Shown: positions 16,271-23,802, counted from the stretch's first letter. The stretch: 38,458 nucleotides of DNA from Actinomadura sp. GC306 (GCF_004348665.1 NZ_SMKM01000027.1:1-38458), one strand, 5' to 3'. Numbers and translations are program-made. The notes: generated by a model not told the origin, from the sequence alone.

Positions 16271-17223
16271 GCGAGGCGAGCGAAGCGGGAGGTCGTCCCC
16301 CTGTGGCGGGCAAGAGCGAACTGGTGCTGCAGAACGTCTCCCGCTGGTACGGCAATGTCGTGGCGGTCAACGGCGTCTCCATGAAGGTCGGACCGGGCGT
16401 CACCGGGCTGCTCGGCCCGAACGGGGCCGGCAAGTCGACGCTCATCCACATGATGGGCGGGTTCCTGGCGCCGTCGTCCGGCACCGTCACCCTGGACGGC
16501 GCGCCGATCTGGCAGAACCCGGGCGCCTACCGCAAGCTGGGCCTCGTCCCGGAGCGGGAGTCGGCCTACGACTTCCTCACCGGCGAGCAGTTCATCCTCG
16601 CGATGGCGAAGCTGCACAAGCTGCCCGACCCGGCCGCCGCCGCGCGCCGCGCGATCGCCCAGGTCGAGATGGACTACGCCGTCGGCCGCCCGATCGGCAA
16701 CTACTCCAAGGGCATGAAGCAGCGCATCAAGATGGCGTCGGCGCTGGTGCACGACCCGCCGGTCCTGCTGCTGGACGAGCCGTTCAACGGCATGGACCCG
16801 CGGCAGCGGCTCCAGCTCATGGACCTCATCCGCCGGATGGCCGACGAGGGGCGCACCATCCTGTTCTCCTCGCACATCCTGGAGGAGGTGGAGCGGCTCG
16901 CCAGCCACATCGAGGTGATCGTGGCGGGGCGGCACGCGGCGTCCGGCGACTTCCGCAAGATCCGGCGGCTGATGACCGACCGGCCGCACGTGTTCCTCGT
17001 CCGCTCGTCCGACGACCGGCGGCTCGCCGCGGCCGTCATCGCGGACGGCTCGGCCCGCAGCGTCCAGCTCACCGACAAGGGGCTGCAGATCGAGGCCGTC
17101 GACTTCCAGCGCTTCACCTGGCTGCTCCCGCGGTTCGCCCGGGACGCCGACGTGCGCCTCTGGGAGGTCTCCCCGTCGGACGAGTCCCTGGAAAGCGTCT
17201 TCTCCTACCTCGTGGCCCGGTGA
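16267..17223 (+). CDS. ABC transporter ATP-binding protein (second of two)
   Basis: 318 aa from ATG 16267, which overlaps the permease stop as ATGA. Walker A is GPNGAGKST, the signature YSKGMKQRIKMASAL, and Walker B VLLLDEPFNGMD, with the switch His in LFSSHILEEVERL. It is clearly related to the first ATPase but not a recent duplicate. An upstream GTG at 16201 would lie inside the permease and is not needed. The next permease starts five bases after this stop. Confidence 0.9.
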   Translation: MSEASEAGGRPPVAGKSELVLQNVSRWYGNVVAVNGVSMKVGPGVTGLLGPNGAGKSTLIHMMGGFLAPSSGTVTLDGAPIWQNPGAYRKLGLVPERESAYDFLTGEQFILAMAKLHKLPDPAAAARRAIAQVEMDYAVGRPIGNYSKGMKQRIKMASALVHDPPVLLLDEPFNGMDPRQRLQLMDLIRRMADEGRTILFSSHILEEVERLASHIEVIVAGRHAASGDFRKIRRLMTDRPHVFLVRSSDDRRLAAAVIADGSARSVQLTDKGLQIEAVDFQRFTWLLPRFARDADVRLWEVSPSDESLESVFSYLVAR

Positions 17224-17227
17224 TCGA

Positions 17228-17944
17228 ATGAACCCCACCATCGCGATGATCACGTTCCGGGCGATGCTCGGGCGCAAGCGCGCGCTGCTCCTGCTGGGGC
17301 TGCCGCTGCTCCTGCTGGTCCTGTCGCTGCTCCTGCGCGCGACCGGCAACAACGACCTGACCCTCTCCTCGCACGTCCTGCAGAACTTCGGGCTCGCGAC
17401 CCTGCTGCCGCTGCTCGCGCTGATCGCCGGGACGGGCGTGATCGCGCCGGAGATCGACGACGGCCAGATCATGTACGTGCTGACCAAGCCGATCCCGCGC
17501 GAGGTGATCGTGGTGACCAAGCTGGTCGTCGCGATCACGCTGGTGACGCTGTTCGCGGTCGTCCCGACGCTGCTGGCGGGGCTGATCCTGGTCGGGACCA
17601 CCGCGCAGGTGACGCCCGCGTTCGCGATCGGCATCCTGGTCGGCGGCATCGCCTACAGCGCGGTGTTCGTCGCCCTCGGCGTGCTGAGCCGCAACGCCGT
17701 CACGATCGGGCTGCTGTACGCGCTGGTGTGGGAGACCCTCCTGGGGAGCTTCGCGCCGGGGGCCAAGTCGGCGTCCGTCCAGCAGTGGTCCCTGTCGGTG
17801 GCCGACGCGCTCACCGACGCGTCCATGGTCACCTCGACCGTCGGGCTGCCGGTGGCGATCACGATGCTGGTCGTGGTGACGCTCGTGGCCGCGTTCCTCG
17901 CGACCTTCCGCCTGCGCTCACTCCCGGTCGCCAGCGCCGAGTGA
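17228..17944 (+). CDS. ABC-2-type permease (second of two)
   Basis: 238 aa with about six membrane helices, starting MNPTIAMITFRAMLGRKRAL and then a long Leu-rich helix. The segment GTGVIAPEIDDGQIMYVLTKPI is the usual ABC-2 coupling region. It completes an ATPase-permease-ATPase-permease operon. Either two separate exporters or one heteromeric exporter could result. A perfect 13-bp hairpin closes the unit. Confidence 0.87.
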   Translation: MNPTIAMITFRAMLGRKRALLLLGLPLLLLVLSLLLRATGNNDLTLSSHVLQNFGLATLLPLLALIAGTGVIAPEIDDGQIMYVLTKPIPREVIVVTKLVVAITLVTLFAVVPTLLAGLILVGTTAQVTPAFAIGILVGGIAYSAVFVALGVLSRNAVTIGLLYALVWETLLGSFAPGAKSASVQQWSLSVADALTDASMVTSTVGLPVAITMLVVVTLVAAFLATFRLRSLPVASAE

Positions 17945-17980
17945 CCCGGGCGCGGGTTTCGGGGTGCGTACACGCGCGAA

Positions 17981-18010
17981 CCGGCGGCGGGTCGGACGAC
18001 CCGCCGCCGG
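17981..18010. terminator. Bidirectional hairpin between ABC module and protease cassette
   Basis: CCGGCGGCGGGTC (17981-17993) pairs perfectly with GACCCGCCGCCGG (17998-18010) around a 4-base loop. It lies between convergent genes and may terminate both. There is no U-run on either strand. Confidence 0.65.
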
Positions 18011-18020
18011 TCCACGCCGG

Positions 18021-18320
18021 TCAGCGTGCTTTGAACCTGCCCGTGACGATGGTGGTCACGGGGTGCCCGTCGAGTTCCCCGGGCACCGCGCGGCGGACGG
18101 ACGCGTCCCGGATGTGGACGCGGATCACATCGGTCCCGTCCGCGGCGCGGCCGTGGTCGAGTCCCTGGACGCCGTCGATCGCCAGCAGCCGGCCCCGGTG
18201 CCGCCGGATCACCTCGCGGAGCGGGACGTCCGGGGCTTGTTGCGGCGGCTCGGGCGCCGCCGCCCCCTCCGGCCGGTCAGGCGAAGGCCGGTGATCTCCG
18301 GGTTTCCGGTTCTCGTCCAC
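18021..18320 (-). CDS. 99-aa protein resembling the N-terminal domain of the adjacent protease
   Basis: Starts at GTG 18320 behind a strong GGGGAGGAA site. The first 35 or so residues are charged and Pro-rich. The rest (IDGVQGLDHGRAADG, then TDVIRVHIRD, then PVTTIVTGRFKAR) parallels residues 48-109 of the protease gene 17 bp upstream (NVQGVAIGLGDSATG, PVVTVYT, LRFVTSGVIRAR). I infer a stand-alone copy of that protease's N-terminal domain; it might inhibit, chaperone or recruit the protease. It has no signal peptide or membrane helix. No function is established. Confidence 0.7.
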   Translation of the reverse strand: MDENRKPGDHRPSPDRPEGAAAPEPPQQAPDVPLREVIRRHRGRLLAIDGVQGLDHGRAADGTDVIRVHIRDASVRRAVPGELDGHPVTTIVTGRFKAR

Positions 18321-18337
18321 GAACTTCCTCCCCTGGG

Positions 18338-19411
18338 TTACGCGCCCGTGTAGAGATTGATGTCCAGTGCGTCGAGGACGGCGCTGATGGGGTTGGCGAG
18401 CGTGATGTCGCTCGGCTCGTCCACGTCGTCATCGTCGTCGTCGCTCGGGGACGTACCCGCGAAGAGCAGGCCCGCGACGTTCCGCTTCTCGTCCCACCGC
18501 CAGATGACCGAGCCCGAGTCCCCGCCGGCGGAGAACGGGTCGCCGTCGATGCCGGTGATCACGATCTGGTCCTCGAAGAACGCGATCCGGTCGTCGTCGT
18601 AGTCGACCACTCCGGACCAGTCGAGACCCGTCACGACCCCGCGGGTGAGTCCCGTGGTGCGGCCGGACTTGCCGACCAGCATACCCAGCGAGGCCGGGAT
18701 GGGCTGGTCACCGATCTCGAAGTACTCGATGTCCTCGCCGGCCTCGTACCCCATCTTGGGCGTGACCGCCTTGGGGTCGCACAGGCCGGTGGCGCAGTCG
18801 ACCCGGTTCGGCGTCGCGAGGTCGAACCGGAGCGGGATGAACCGCTCCAGCACGGCGATCTTGTCGGCCGGACCACCGCCGTCCGCGGGCCCCGGCTGGT
18901 AGATCGGGTCCCCGAGGCGGGCGTCGTTCGTGTTGGCGATGACGTGGTTGTTGCTCAGGCAGAGGACGTTGTCGCGCCGCGGAGCGCTGCGGCCCTTCGC
19001 GAGGCAGCCGAGGGTTCCGGCGGTCACGTCGGGGTGCCCGATCGAGAACCCGCCGGGCGCCGGGCGGACGCGGCGCGTGTTGCCACGGGCCCGGATGACC
19101 CCGCTCGTCACGAACCGCAGCGGCGCATCCGCCGCGGAGCGGGCGCCCAGGCCGTCGACGACCATCGCACGCGCGTCGCCGGCCGCGACCGGTGCCGCCG
19201 TGTACACGGTGACGACCGGCGACATCCCGGTGGCGGAGTCGCCGAGCCCGATGGCCACGCCCTGGACGTTGCCCGTCCCCCGGCGGCCCCGGGCCGCCCC
19301 GGTGGCCCGGGCGCTCCCGGTGGCGGCCTGGAGGGCCGCCGCGATCTCGTCCCTGGTGTTCCGCACCGCGTTCGGGACGGCGCCGGAGCCGAATGAACCA
19401 TGCTTACCCAT
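18338..19411 (-). CDS. Trypsin-like serine protease without signal peptide
   Basis: 357 aa. The catalytic triad can be read as His156 (CLSNNHVIAN), Asp205 (NRVDCATG) and Ser299 (SAGGDSGSVIW), the S1-type order His-Asp-Ser. The NNHV and GDSGS motifs recall the NAL1-like branch of trypsin-fold proteases. Residues 48-109 form an N-terminal domain that also occurs alone in the next gene. A six-Asp run lies at 324-329. There is no signal peptide, Tat motif or membrane helix, so it probably acts in the cytoplasm. ATG 19411 has GAGAAAGG nine bases upstream. It is flanked by genes of unknown function in a minus-strand cassette. Confidence 0.82.
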   Translation of the reverse strand: MGKHGSFGSGAVPNAVRNTRDEIAAALQAATGSARATGAARGRRGTGNVQGVAIGLGDSATGMSPVVTVYTAAPVAAGDARAMVVDGLGARSAADAPLRFVTSGVIRARGNTRRVRPAPGGFSIGHPDVTAGTLGCLAKGRSAPRRDNVLCLSNNHVIANTNDARLGDPIYQPGPADGGGPADKIAVLERFIPLRFDLATPNRVDCATGLCDPKAVTPKMGYEAGEDIEYFEIGDQPIPASLGMLVGKSGRTTGLTRGVVTGLDWSGVVDYDDDRIAFFEDQIVITGIDGDPFSAGGDSGSVIWRWDEKRNVAGLLFAGTSPSDDDDDDVDEPSDITLANPISAVLDALDINLYTGA

Positions 19412-19447
19412 GATTATATGCCTTTCTCAAATCAACTGATCGTGCGT

Positions 19448-19477
19448 GCCCGGCGGTGCTCTCGTTGCCCGCCGGGC
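19448..19477 (-). other. Hairpin between the 133-aa gene and the protease
   Basis: GCCCGGCGG (19448-19456) pairs perfectly with CCGCCGGGC (19469-19477) around a 12-base loop, in the 97-bp gap upstream of the protease. It may be a processing or attenuation element of the cassette transcript. Confidence 0.45.
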
Positions 19478-19508
19478 GCTCGCGGTTTCTCAATTCGGAA
19501 TCGCCGGG

Positions 19509-19910
19509 CTACGGCACGACGATGTAGACGCATCCCGGATCGCTGCTCGCGCTGAGCTTCAAGGCGTTGCGCAGCAGCGCCATCACCGTGTCGATCTGCG
19601 GGTGATCCGGGTCGGTGTGCAGCTGTCTGAGGGAATCGGCCACACAGACGATCGCGTAGGTGGCATTTCCTCCTCTCGCGACGATCTGCTGGCCCCTGCC
19701 GTGACTCGTTCCGGTGTTGTCGATCACGTCGTAGCCGACGCCCTGGTTGTCAATGCGGACCGGGTTGCGCCTGCTCGGCGGAATCACATTGCCGCCGGTG
19801 CGCCAGATGTCGGCGAACTCGATGTCGCCGGCCTGGTCGCTGATCTGCCTTCTGATCGCCCGGTTGGTCTGGTCGAGGACGCGTGGCATTCCCTGCAGCA
19901 ACTGCACCAT
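19509..19910 (-). CDS. 133-aa protein of unknown function in the protease cassette
   Basis: I chose ATG 19910 because GAAAGGAGAAG lies just upstream; the frame is open to 20108 but that extra part is Arg/Pro-rich and non-coding in character. The protein starts MVQLLQGMPRVLDQTNRAIR and has predicted strands around NPVRIDNQGVGYDVIDNTG and ATYAIVCVADSLRQL. It ends in the hydrophobic strand PGCVYIVVP. There is no signal peptide and no motif that I recognise. It might be a substrate or partner of the protease next to it, on context alone. Confidence 0.7.
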   Translation of the reverse strand: MVQLLQGMPRVLDQTNRAIRRQISDQAGDIEFADIWRTGGNVIPPSRRNPVRIDNQGVGYDVIDNTGTSHGRGQQIVARGGNATYAIVCVADSLRQLHTDPDHPQIDTVMALLRNALKLSASSDPGCVYIVVP

Positions 19911-19974
19911 GGACTTCTCCTTTCGCTTTTCACGTGGTGGTCGGTTTCCCGGCGCCGGCCGGGTGCGGGCCCGG

Positions 19975-20030
19975 GGCCGCCGGGCCGGCCGTTCCCGCTC
20001 GCACCGAGCGGGAACGGGGACCCGGCGGCC
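19975..20030 (-). other. Long two-part hairpin in the cassette
   Basis: An inner stem of 13 perfect pairs (19989-20001 with 20005-20017, triloop) is enclosed by an outer stem of 10 perfect pairs (19975-19984 with 20021-20030), with a 4/3-base internal loop. It fills the centre of the 249-bp gap between the RhiA-like and 133-aa genes, which otherwise shows nothing. No U-run follows on the minus strand. Confidence 0.7.
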
Positions 20031-20159
20031 GTGGAACCCCCGGTGCCTCCGCGGTGGGCGGTGGCCGGTGCGGCCGGGCGGCGCGGGCGGTGTCGCCCCG
20101 GAGGACACCGGGCTCAGGGGCCGGTGGCCCGGCCGGTGATCAAACGGAAGGTGCCGCGG

Positions 20160-20828
20160 TCACTGCCGCAGCGGCCGGGCCGGGTCGGCCAGGGTGCCGT
20201 GCGCGACGTTCCAGGTGTTGGCGTCGGTGAGGACCACGGTCAGCGACGCGACGCCGTCGTCGTACTCCAGTTCCTGGGTCTGGGTGAGCGTCGCCACGTC
20301 CACCATCTGGGACTGCTTGAAGCTGCCCGCGACGATGTAGTACGTCGGGTGCAGCGTGAAGATGTGCTCCAGGTTGGGGCCGGCGTCCGCGACGCACGCG
20401 GGCTGCCCGTTCAGGGTGATGCCGACCGAACTCGGCTGGACGCTCGGCCGCGGGATGGCGCTGCTGTCCTCGATCCACAGCTGGTCGTTGTTCGGCGCCG
20501 GCGTCTGGGTCGCGGGCTTGAGCAGGAAGTCCCCGCTCATGTAGTCGAAGGTGGCCGCACACTGGGCGCTCGACGCGGGGTCGGCGGGCAGGGCGCCGTT
20601 CGCCACCCACTCGTAGTCCTTGACCGTGCCGCTGGCCGACCACGCGAAACCCCAGTCGATCTCCCAGGTGAACGTGTACCTGTTCCCGGGGTGGATCACC
20701 TGCGTGAGCCACGCGGTGCTGAGGGCGCTGGCGGTGCGGGCCTCCGGCAGCTCCGCCACGACGGCGAAGGTCGGGCTGCCCTGCATCAGCTCCGATTCGT
20801 TGATGACGGTGAGACTGTAGCTCGTCAT
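20160..20828 (-). CDS. RhiA-like protein
   Basis: 222 aa. The start MTSYSLTVINESE, the YTFTWEIDWGFAWSASGTV segment, PSSVGITLNGQPACVADAGPN and HPTYYIVAGSFKQSQMVDV follow the pattern I recall for RhiA of Rhizobium leguminosarum (rhizosphere-induced rhiABC operon) and homologues in other bacteria. Their molecular role is not established. It has no signal peptide and looks all-beta. ATG 20828 is preceded by GAGAGGTG. It heads the minus-strand cassette, but a large hairpin separates it from the next gene. Assignment is from memory of the family pattern, so moderate. Confidence 0.6.
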   Translation of the reverse strand: MTSYSLTVINESELMQGSPTFAVVAELPEARTASALSTAWLTQVIHPGNRYTFTWEIDWGFAWSASGTVKDYEWVANGALPADPASSAQCAATFDYMSGDFLLKPATQTPAPNNDQLWIEDSSAIPRPSVQPSSVGITLNGQPACVADAGPNLEHIFTLHPTYYIVAGSFKQSQMVDVATLTQTQELEYDDGVASLTVVLTDANTWNVAHGTLADPARPLRQ

Positions 20829-21030
20829 GAGTTCACCTCTCCGATAGGTGTGGCGACCGGGTGCCTTTATGGCTCCCAGAGAAATCGCCGTGGTCGTGTT
20901 CCCGGCGCTTCGCCGGCCTGTTATTCAGATCGGCGGCGAAAGCGCCGTGCTCTCGACCGGACCCAACGTACGCAGAAGCGCCATTGCCTGAGAACCAGCG
21001 AATGGTAAAGCGATGTCCATGGCGGAAGAA

Positions 21031-21077
21031 CCCCATGTGCAATGTGACAGGGAATAATCGATTCCCTGTCATGGGGG
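21031..21077. repeat. Large interrupted inverted repeat
   Basis: TGACAGGGAAT (21045-21055) and ATTCCCTGTCA (21061-21071) form a perfect 11-bp inverted repeat around AATCG. Outside it CCCCAT (21031-21036) is matched by ATGGGG (21071-21076). It may be an operator, a recombinase binding site or a structured RNA. Confidence 0.7.
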
Positions 21078-21099
21078 TACGGCCGCATATCCGGATGGT

Positions 21100-21113
21100 G
21101 ACTCTTGAGAGTC
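21100..21113. repeat. Small palindrome upstream of the recombinase unit
   Basis: GACTCT and AGAGTC flank a 2-base centre. It lies 120 bases before the small ORF that precedes the recombinase, a suitable place for an operator. Confidence 0.4.
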
Positions 21114-21233
21114 GGCCGGACAATTCCCTATCGCCCGAGGTTTCTCGCGGGAGGCGTCCGGGAAAGCCTTCGTGCCGACACCTGCGGTCTCCAGGGGAGA
21201 CCTAATAACAGCAATCATAAGGAAGTGGACGCC

Positions 21234-21398
21234 TTGGACAGCCCTACCGTATTGAACGCGCACGCCCTGATCTGCGAGCGCTTGCGGAGCTCTTCCCCCG
21301 AGGTCGGATTTAGCCGTGAGTCCCGGCGCCTCGGCCACGGCAATAATGATCTTGAAATGGTTCCTTTTCCGGCCGTGCGCACCGGGGTTACCTCATGA
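21234..21398 (+). CDS. 54-aa ORF coupled to the recombinase
   Basis: Starts at TTG 21234, with AAGGAAG (21219-21225) eight bases upstream, and its TGA overlaps the recombinase ATG as ATGA. The recombinase has no good ribosome binding site of its own, which favours translational coupling. The product starts MDSPTVLNAHALICERLRSS and has no motif I recognise. A GTG at 21225 is possible but too near the ribosome binding site. It could be a small recombination accessory factor, by position only, or just a leader ORF. Confidence 0.5.
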   Translation: MDSPTVLNAHALICERLRSSSPEVGFSRESRRLGHGNNDLEMVPFPAVRTGVTS

Positions 21399-22336
21399 TC
21401 GATTCCGCGAAAACGATCACCGGCGCCGCGGTCTCCCTGAAGGATGCGGCCGAGGCTTTCCTGGGACGCCGCGACCTGGACGGCGACACGATCCGGTCGT
21501 ACGCGCAGACGATCCGGTGGCTGCTGCGGGAGTTCGGCGAGGACGTCCCGCTCCAGTGGATGACGGCCGAGCGGATCGCCGTGGTGTTCACCGCCGCGTG
21601 GGACGAGGCCGCCGCCCGGACCTGGAACCGGCATCGCGCCGCCCTGCGGTCGCTCACGGTCTGGGCCGTCCGGCGCGGCTGGTACACCGGCGACCTGGCC
21701 GCGTGCATCGAGCGCCGGCCCGAGCCTCGCGGCCGCACCCGCGTCATCGACCGGCGGATCATCGCCGCTCTGCTGGAGAACGGTGACGTGCCGCAGCGCG
21801 AGCGGGTGCTCTGGCGGCTGCTGTACGAGTCGGCCGCCAGGGCGGACCTCGTCCTGTCACTCGACGTCGAGGACCTCGACCTCGCCGGCAATCGCGGGCG
21901 CGTCACCAAGGACGGCGTCGAACGGTGGCTGCGCTGGCAGTCGGGGACGACGCACCGGCTCGCCGAACTGGTGGAGGGACGCGCCCGCGGGCCGGTCTTC
22001 CTCACCGACCGGCGTCCCGCGCCCGCCCGGATGCCCGATCCGGGCGACCTGTGCCCGGTGACCGGGCGGGGCCGGCTGTCCTACGAACGCGCGGAGTACC
22101 TCTTCAAGCAGGTCACGAAGCGGATCGACCCGGAGGGGCATGGCTACACCCTCCACCAGCTCCGCCACTCCCGCCTCACCCACCTCGGCGAGGACGGCTG
22201 GACGGGCCCGATGCTCATGGCGCTGTCGGGCCACGACGACGTCCGGAGCCTGGCCGGCTACGTCGATCCGCGCCCGCCGGCCGATCCGGCATGGGAGGAC
22301 GGCACGGAACGGGGACGACACGGCCTCGCGCTGTGA
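21395..22336 (+). CDS. Tyrosine recombinase / site-specific integrase
   Basis: 313 aa. All catalytic residues of the family are readable: Arg149 (YESAARADLVLSL), Lys172 (VTKDGVERW), His254 and Arg257 (LHQLRHSRLTH), His280 (LSGHDDVRSL) and the nucleophile Tyr289 (LAGYVDP). Residues 1-110 form the SAM-like core-binding domain (LDGDTIRSYAQTIRWLLREFG). It lacks an N-terminal arm-binding domain, as in XerC/D-like and simple mobile-element integrases. It starts inside the stop of a small upstream ORF. No excisionase or replication gene is visible, and no tRNA lies beside it, so whether it mobilises the neighbouring cassette is open. Confidence 0.88.
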   Translation: MIDSAKTITGAAVSLKDAAEAFLGRRDLDGDTIRSYAQTIRWLLREFGEDVPLQWMTAERIAVVFTAAWDEAAARTWNRHRAALRSLTVWAVRRGWYTGDLAACIERRPEPRGRTRVIDRRIIAALLENGDVPQRERVLWRLLYESAARADLVLSLDVEDLDLAGNRGRVTKDGVERWLRWQSGTTHRLAELVEGRARGPVFLTDRRPAPARMPDPGDLCPVTGRGRLSYERAEYLFKQVTKRIDPEGHGYTLHQLRHSRLTHLGEDGWTGPMLMALSGHDDVRSLAGYVDPRPPADPAWEDGTERGRHGLAL

Positions 22337-22419
22337 GTGTCTGCCATATCCCGGCGGTGTGACCCGTGTTACAACGGCCGTGGGGCATCTGATCGGTCCG
22401 CCCCAGGGGAGTGTGTGCC

Positions 22420-23793
22420 ATGTCAGTCTCCCGACGCCGGCTCCTGGCCGGGACGGGCGCGGTGGGGGCGGGGATCGCCTTCACCGGCGCCGTGGAGGAA
22501 CTGTTCGCCGGTGACGCGGCCGCCGCGGCGGCCGGCGGCCGCGCCGGATACGGGCCGCTGGTGCCCGACCCGGACGGGCTGCTGGACCTGCCGCGCGGGT
22601 TCCGGTACACCGTCCTGTCCCGCGAGGGGGAGCCGCTCCGTTCGGGGGAGGGGGCCGTCCCGAGCAATTTCGACGGCATGGCCGCCTTCCCCGGCCGGGG
22701 GCGCACCTGGCTCGTCCGCAACCACGAGAACCGCCCGGACGCCGAGCACGGGGTGCCGCCGGTCGAGGGCGTCACCTACGACCCGGGCGCGCTGGGCGGG
22801 TGCACCGCGCTGGAGGTCGGGCGCGGCGGGCGGGTCCACGCCGAGCGGGTCGCCATCGCCGGGACGGCGGTGAACTGCGCGGGCGGCCCCACCCCGTGGA
22901 ACACCTGGCTGACCTGCGAGGAGAACGAGGACAGGGCGGGCACCGGGGACTTCACCAAAGACCACGGGTTCGTCTTCGAGGTCGACCCGTACCGGCAGGA
23001 CCGGACCGTCCCCGAGCCGCTGGAGGCGATGGGGCGGTTCCAGCACGAGGCGGTCGCCGTCGATCCGCGCGACGGGACCGTGTACGAGACCGAGGACGCG
23101 TTCGAGCGGCCCTTCGGGCTGTTCTACCGGTTCCTGCCGAGGCGGCCGCGCGGCGGGGCGGGGAGCTTACGGGCCGGTGGGCGGCTGGAGGCGATGAGCG
23201 TTCCCGGCGTCCCGGACCTGTCGGTGGTGCAACGGCCCGGCACCGTGATCGACGGCGTCCGGTGGAAGCGGGTGCCCGACCCGCTCGCCAGGCAGACCCC
23301 GATCCGGTTCCAGGACTTCGGGCGCGGCGGCGTCACGCACGCGCAGAAGCTGGAGGGCTGCTACTGGGGCGGCGACCGCGTCTACTTCGTGACGAGCTTC
23401 GCGCGCCGGGACGAGGGGTCGGGCGCCGACCACTTCGGGCAGGTGTGGTCGTACGAGCCGCGTGGCCGCAGGCTCACCCTGGTGATCGTGTTCGGGCCGG
23501 ACACCGACGTGCGGACGCCGGGCGAGTCGCCCGACAACATCTGCCTTGCCCCGCAGGGCGGGCTGATGGTCTGCGAGGACGGCGGCGGCGCGCAGCACGT
23601 GTACGGCGTGACCCGCCGCCGCGAGGTGTACCCGGTGGCGAGGAACCGGCAGAACATCGGCACCGGGACCGAGCCCGAGTGGGGCGAGTTCGCAGGCGTG
23701 ACGTTCGCCGGCGGAGGCCGGCCGACGATGTACGTGAACGTCTACAACCCGGGCACGACGTTCGCGGTGACCGGCCCCTGGAACCACCACTAG
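22420..23793 (+). CDS. Tat-exported PhoX-family (DUF839) protein
   Basis: 457 aa. The N-terminus has a twin-arginine signal (SVSRRRLLAGTGAVGAG, then an Ala-rich cleavage region). The body matches the DUF839/PhoX beta-propeller family: PSNFDGMAAFPGRGRTWLVRNHEN, NCAGGPTPWNTWLTCEE, FQHEAVAVDPRDGTVYETED and EGCYWGGDRVYFVTSF. PhoX enzymes are Ca/Fe-dependent phosphatases secreted under phosphate limitation; that activity is inferred from family only. ATG 22420 lies nine bases after AGGGGA. It converges on the MurD-like gene with a 9-bp gap. Confidence 0.87.
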   Translation: MSVSRRRLLAGTGAVGAGIAFTGAVEELFAGDAAAAAAGGRAGYGPLVPDPDGLLDLPRGFRYTVLSREGEPLRSGEGAVPSNFDGMAAFPGRGRTWLVRNHENRPDAEHGVPPVEGVTYDPGALGGCTALEVGRGGRVHAERVAIAGTAVNCAGGPTPWNTWLTCEENEDRAGTGDFTKDHGFVFEVDPYRQDRTVPEPLEAMGRFQHEAVAVDPRDGTVYETEDAFERPFGLFYRFLPRRPRGGAGSLRAGGRLEAMSVPGVPDLSVVQRPGTVIDGVRWKRVPDPLARQTPIRFQDFGRGGVTHAQKLEGCYWGGDRVYFVTSFARRDEGSGADHFGQVWSYEPRGRRLTLVIVFGPDTDVRTPGESPDNICLAPQGGLMVCEDGGGAQHVYGVTRRREVYPVARNRQNIGTGTEPEWGEFAGVTFAGGGRPTMYVNVYNPGTTFAVTGPWNHH

Positions 23794-23802
23794 CCCGGTG
23801 GG

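Larger units (their letters stand above)
20829..21233. other. 405-bp intergenic region between the cassette and the recombinase unit
   Basis: Less G/C-rich than its surroundings and without a convincing gene. It holds a small hairpin (CCGGCG-CTT-CGCCGG, 20902-20916), a large inverted repeat (21031-21077) and a small palindrome (GACTCT-TG-AGAGTC, 21100-21113). It must contain the divergent promoters of both units. Confidence 0.6.

Noticed and set aside
19400..19411. Perfect TATAAT just before the protease start
   Set aside because: It is one base from the ATG, so a transcript from it would start inside the gene. No -35 fits, and the ribosome binding site further upstream argues for a longer message.
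19446..21008. 520-codon plus-strand open frame over the protease cassette
   Set aside because: Composition is Arg/Gly/Val-rich without domains, and it runs antisense to genes with ribosome binding sites and recognisable families.
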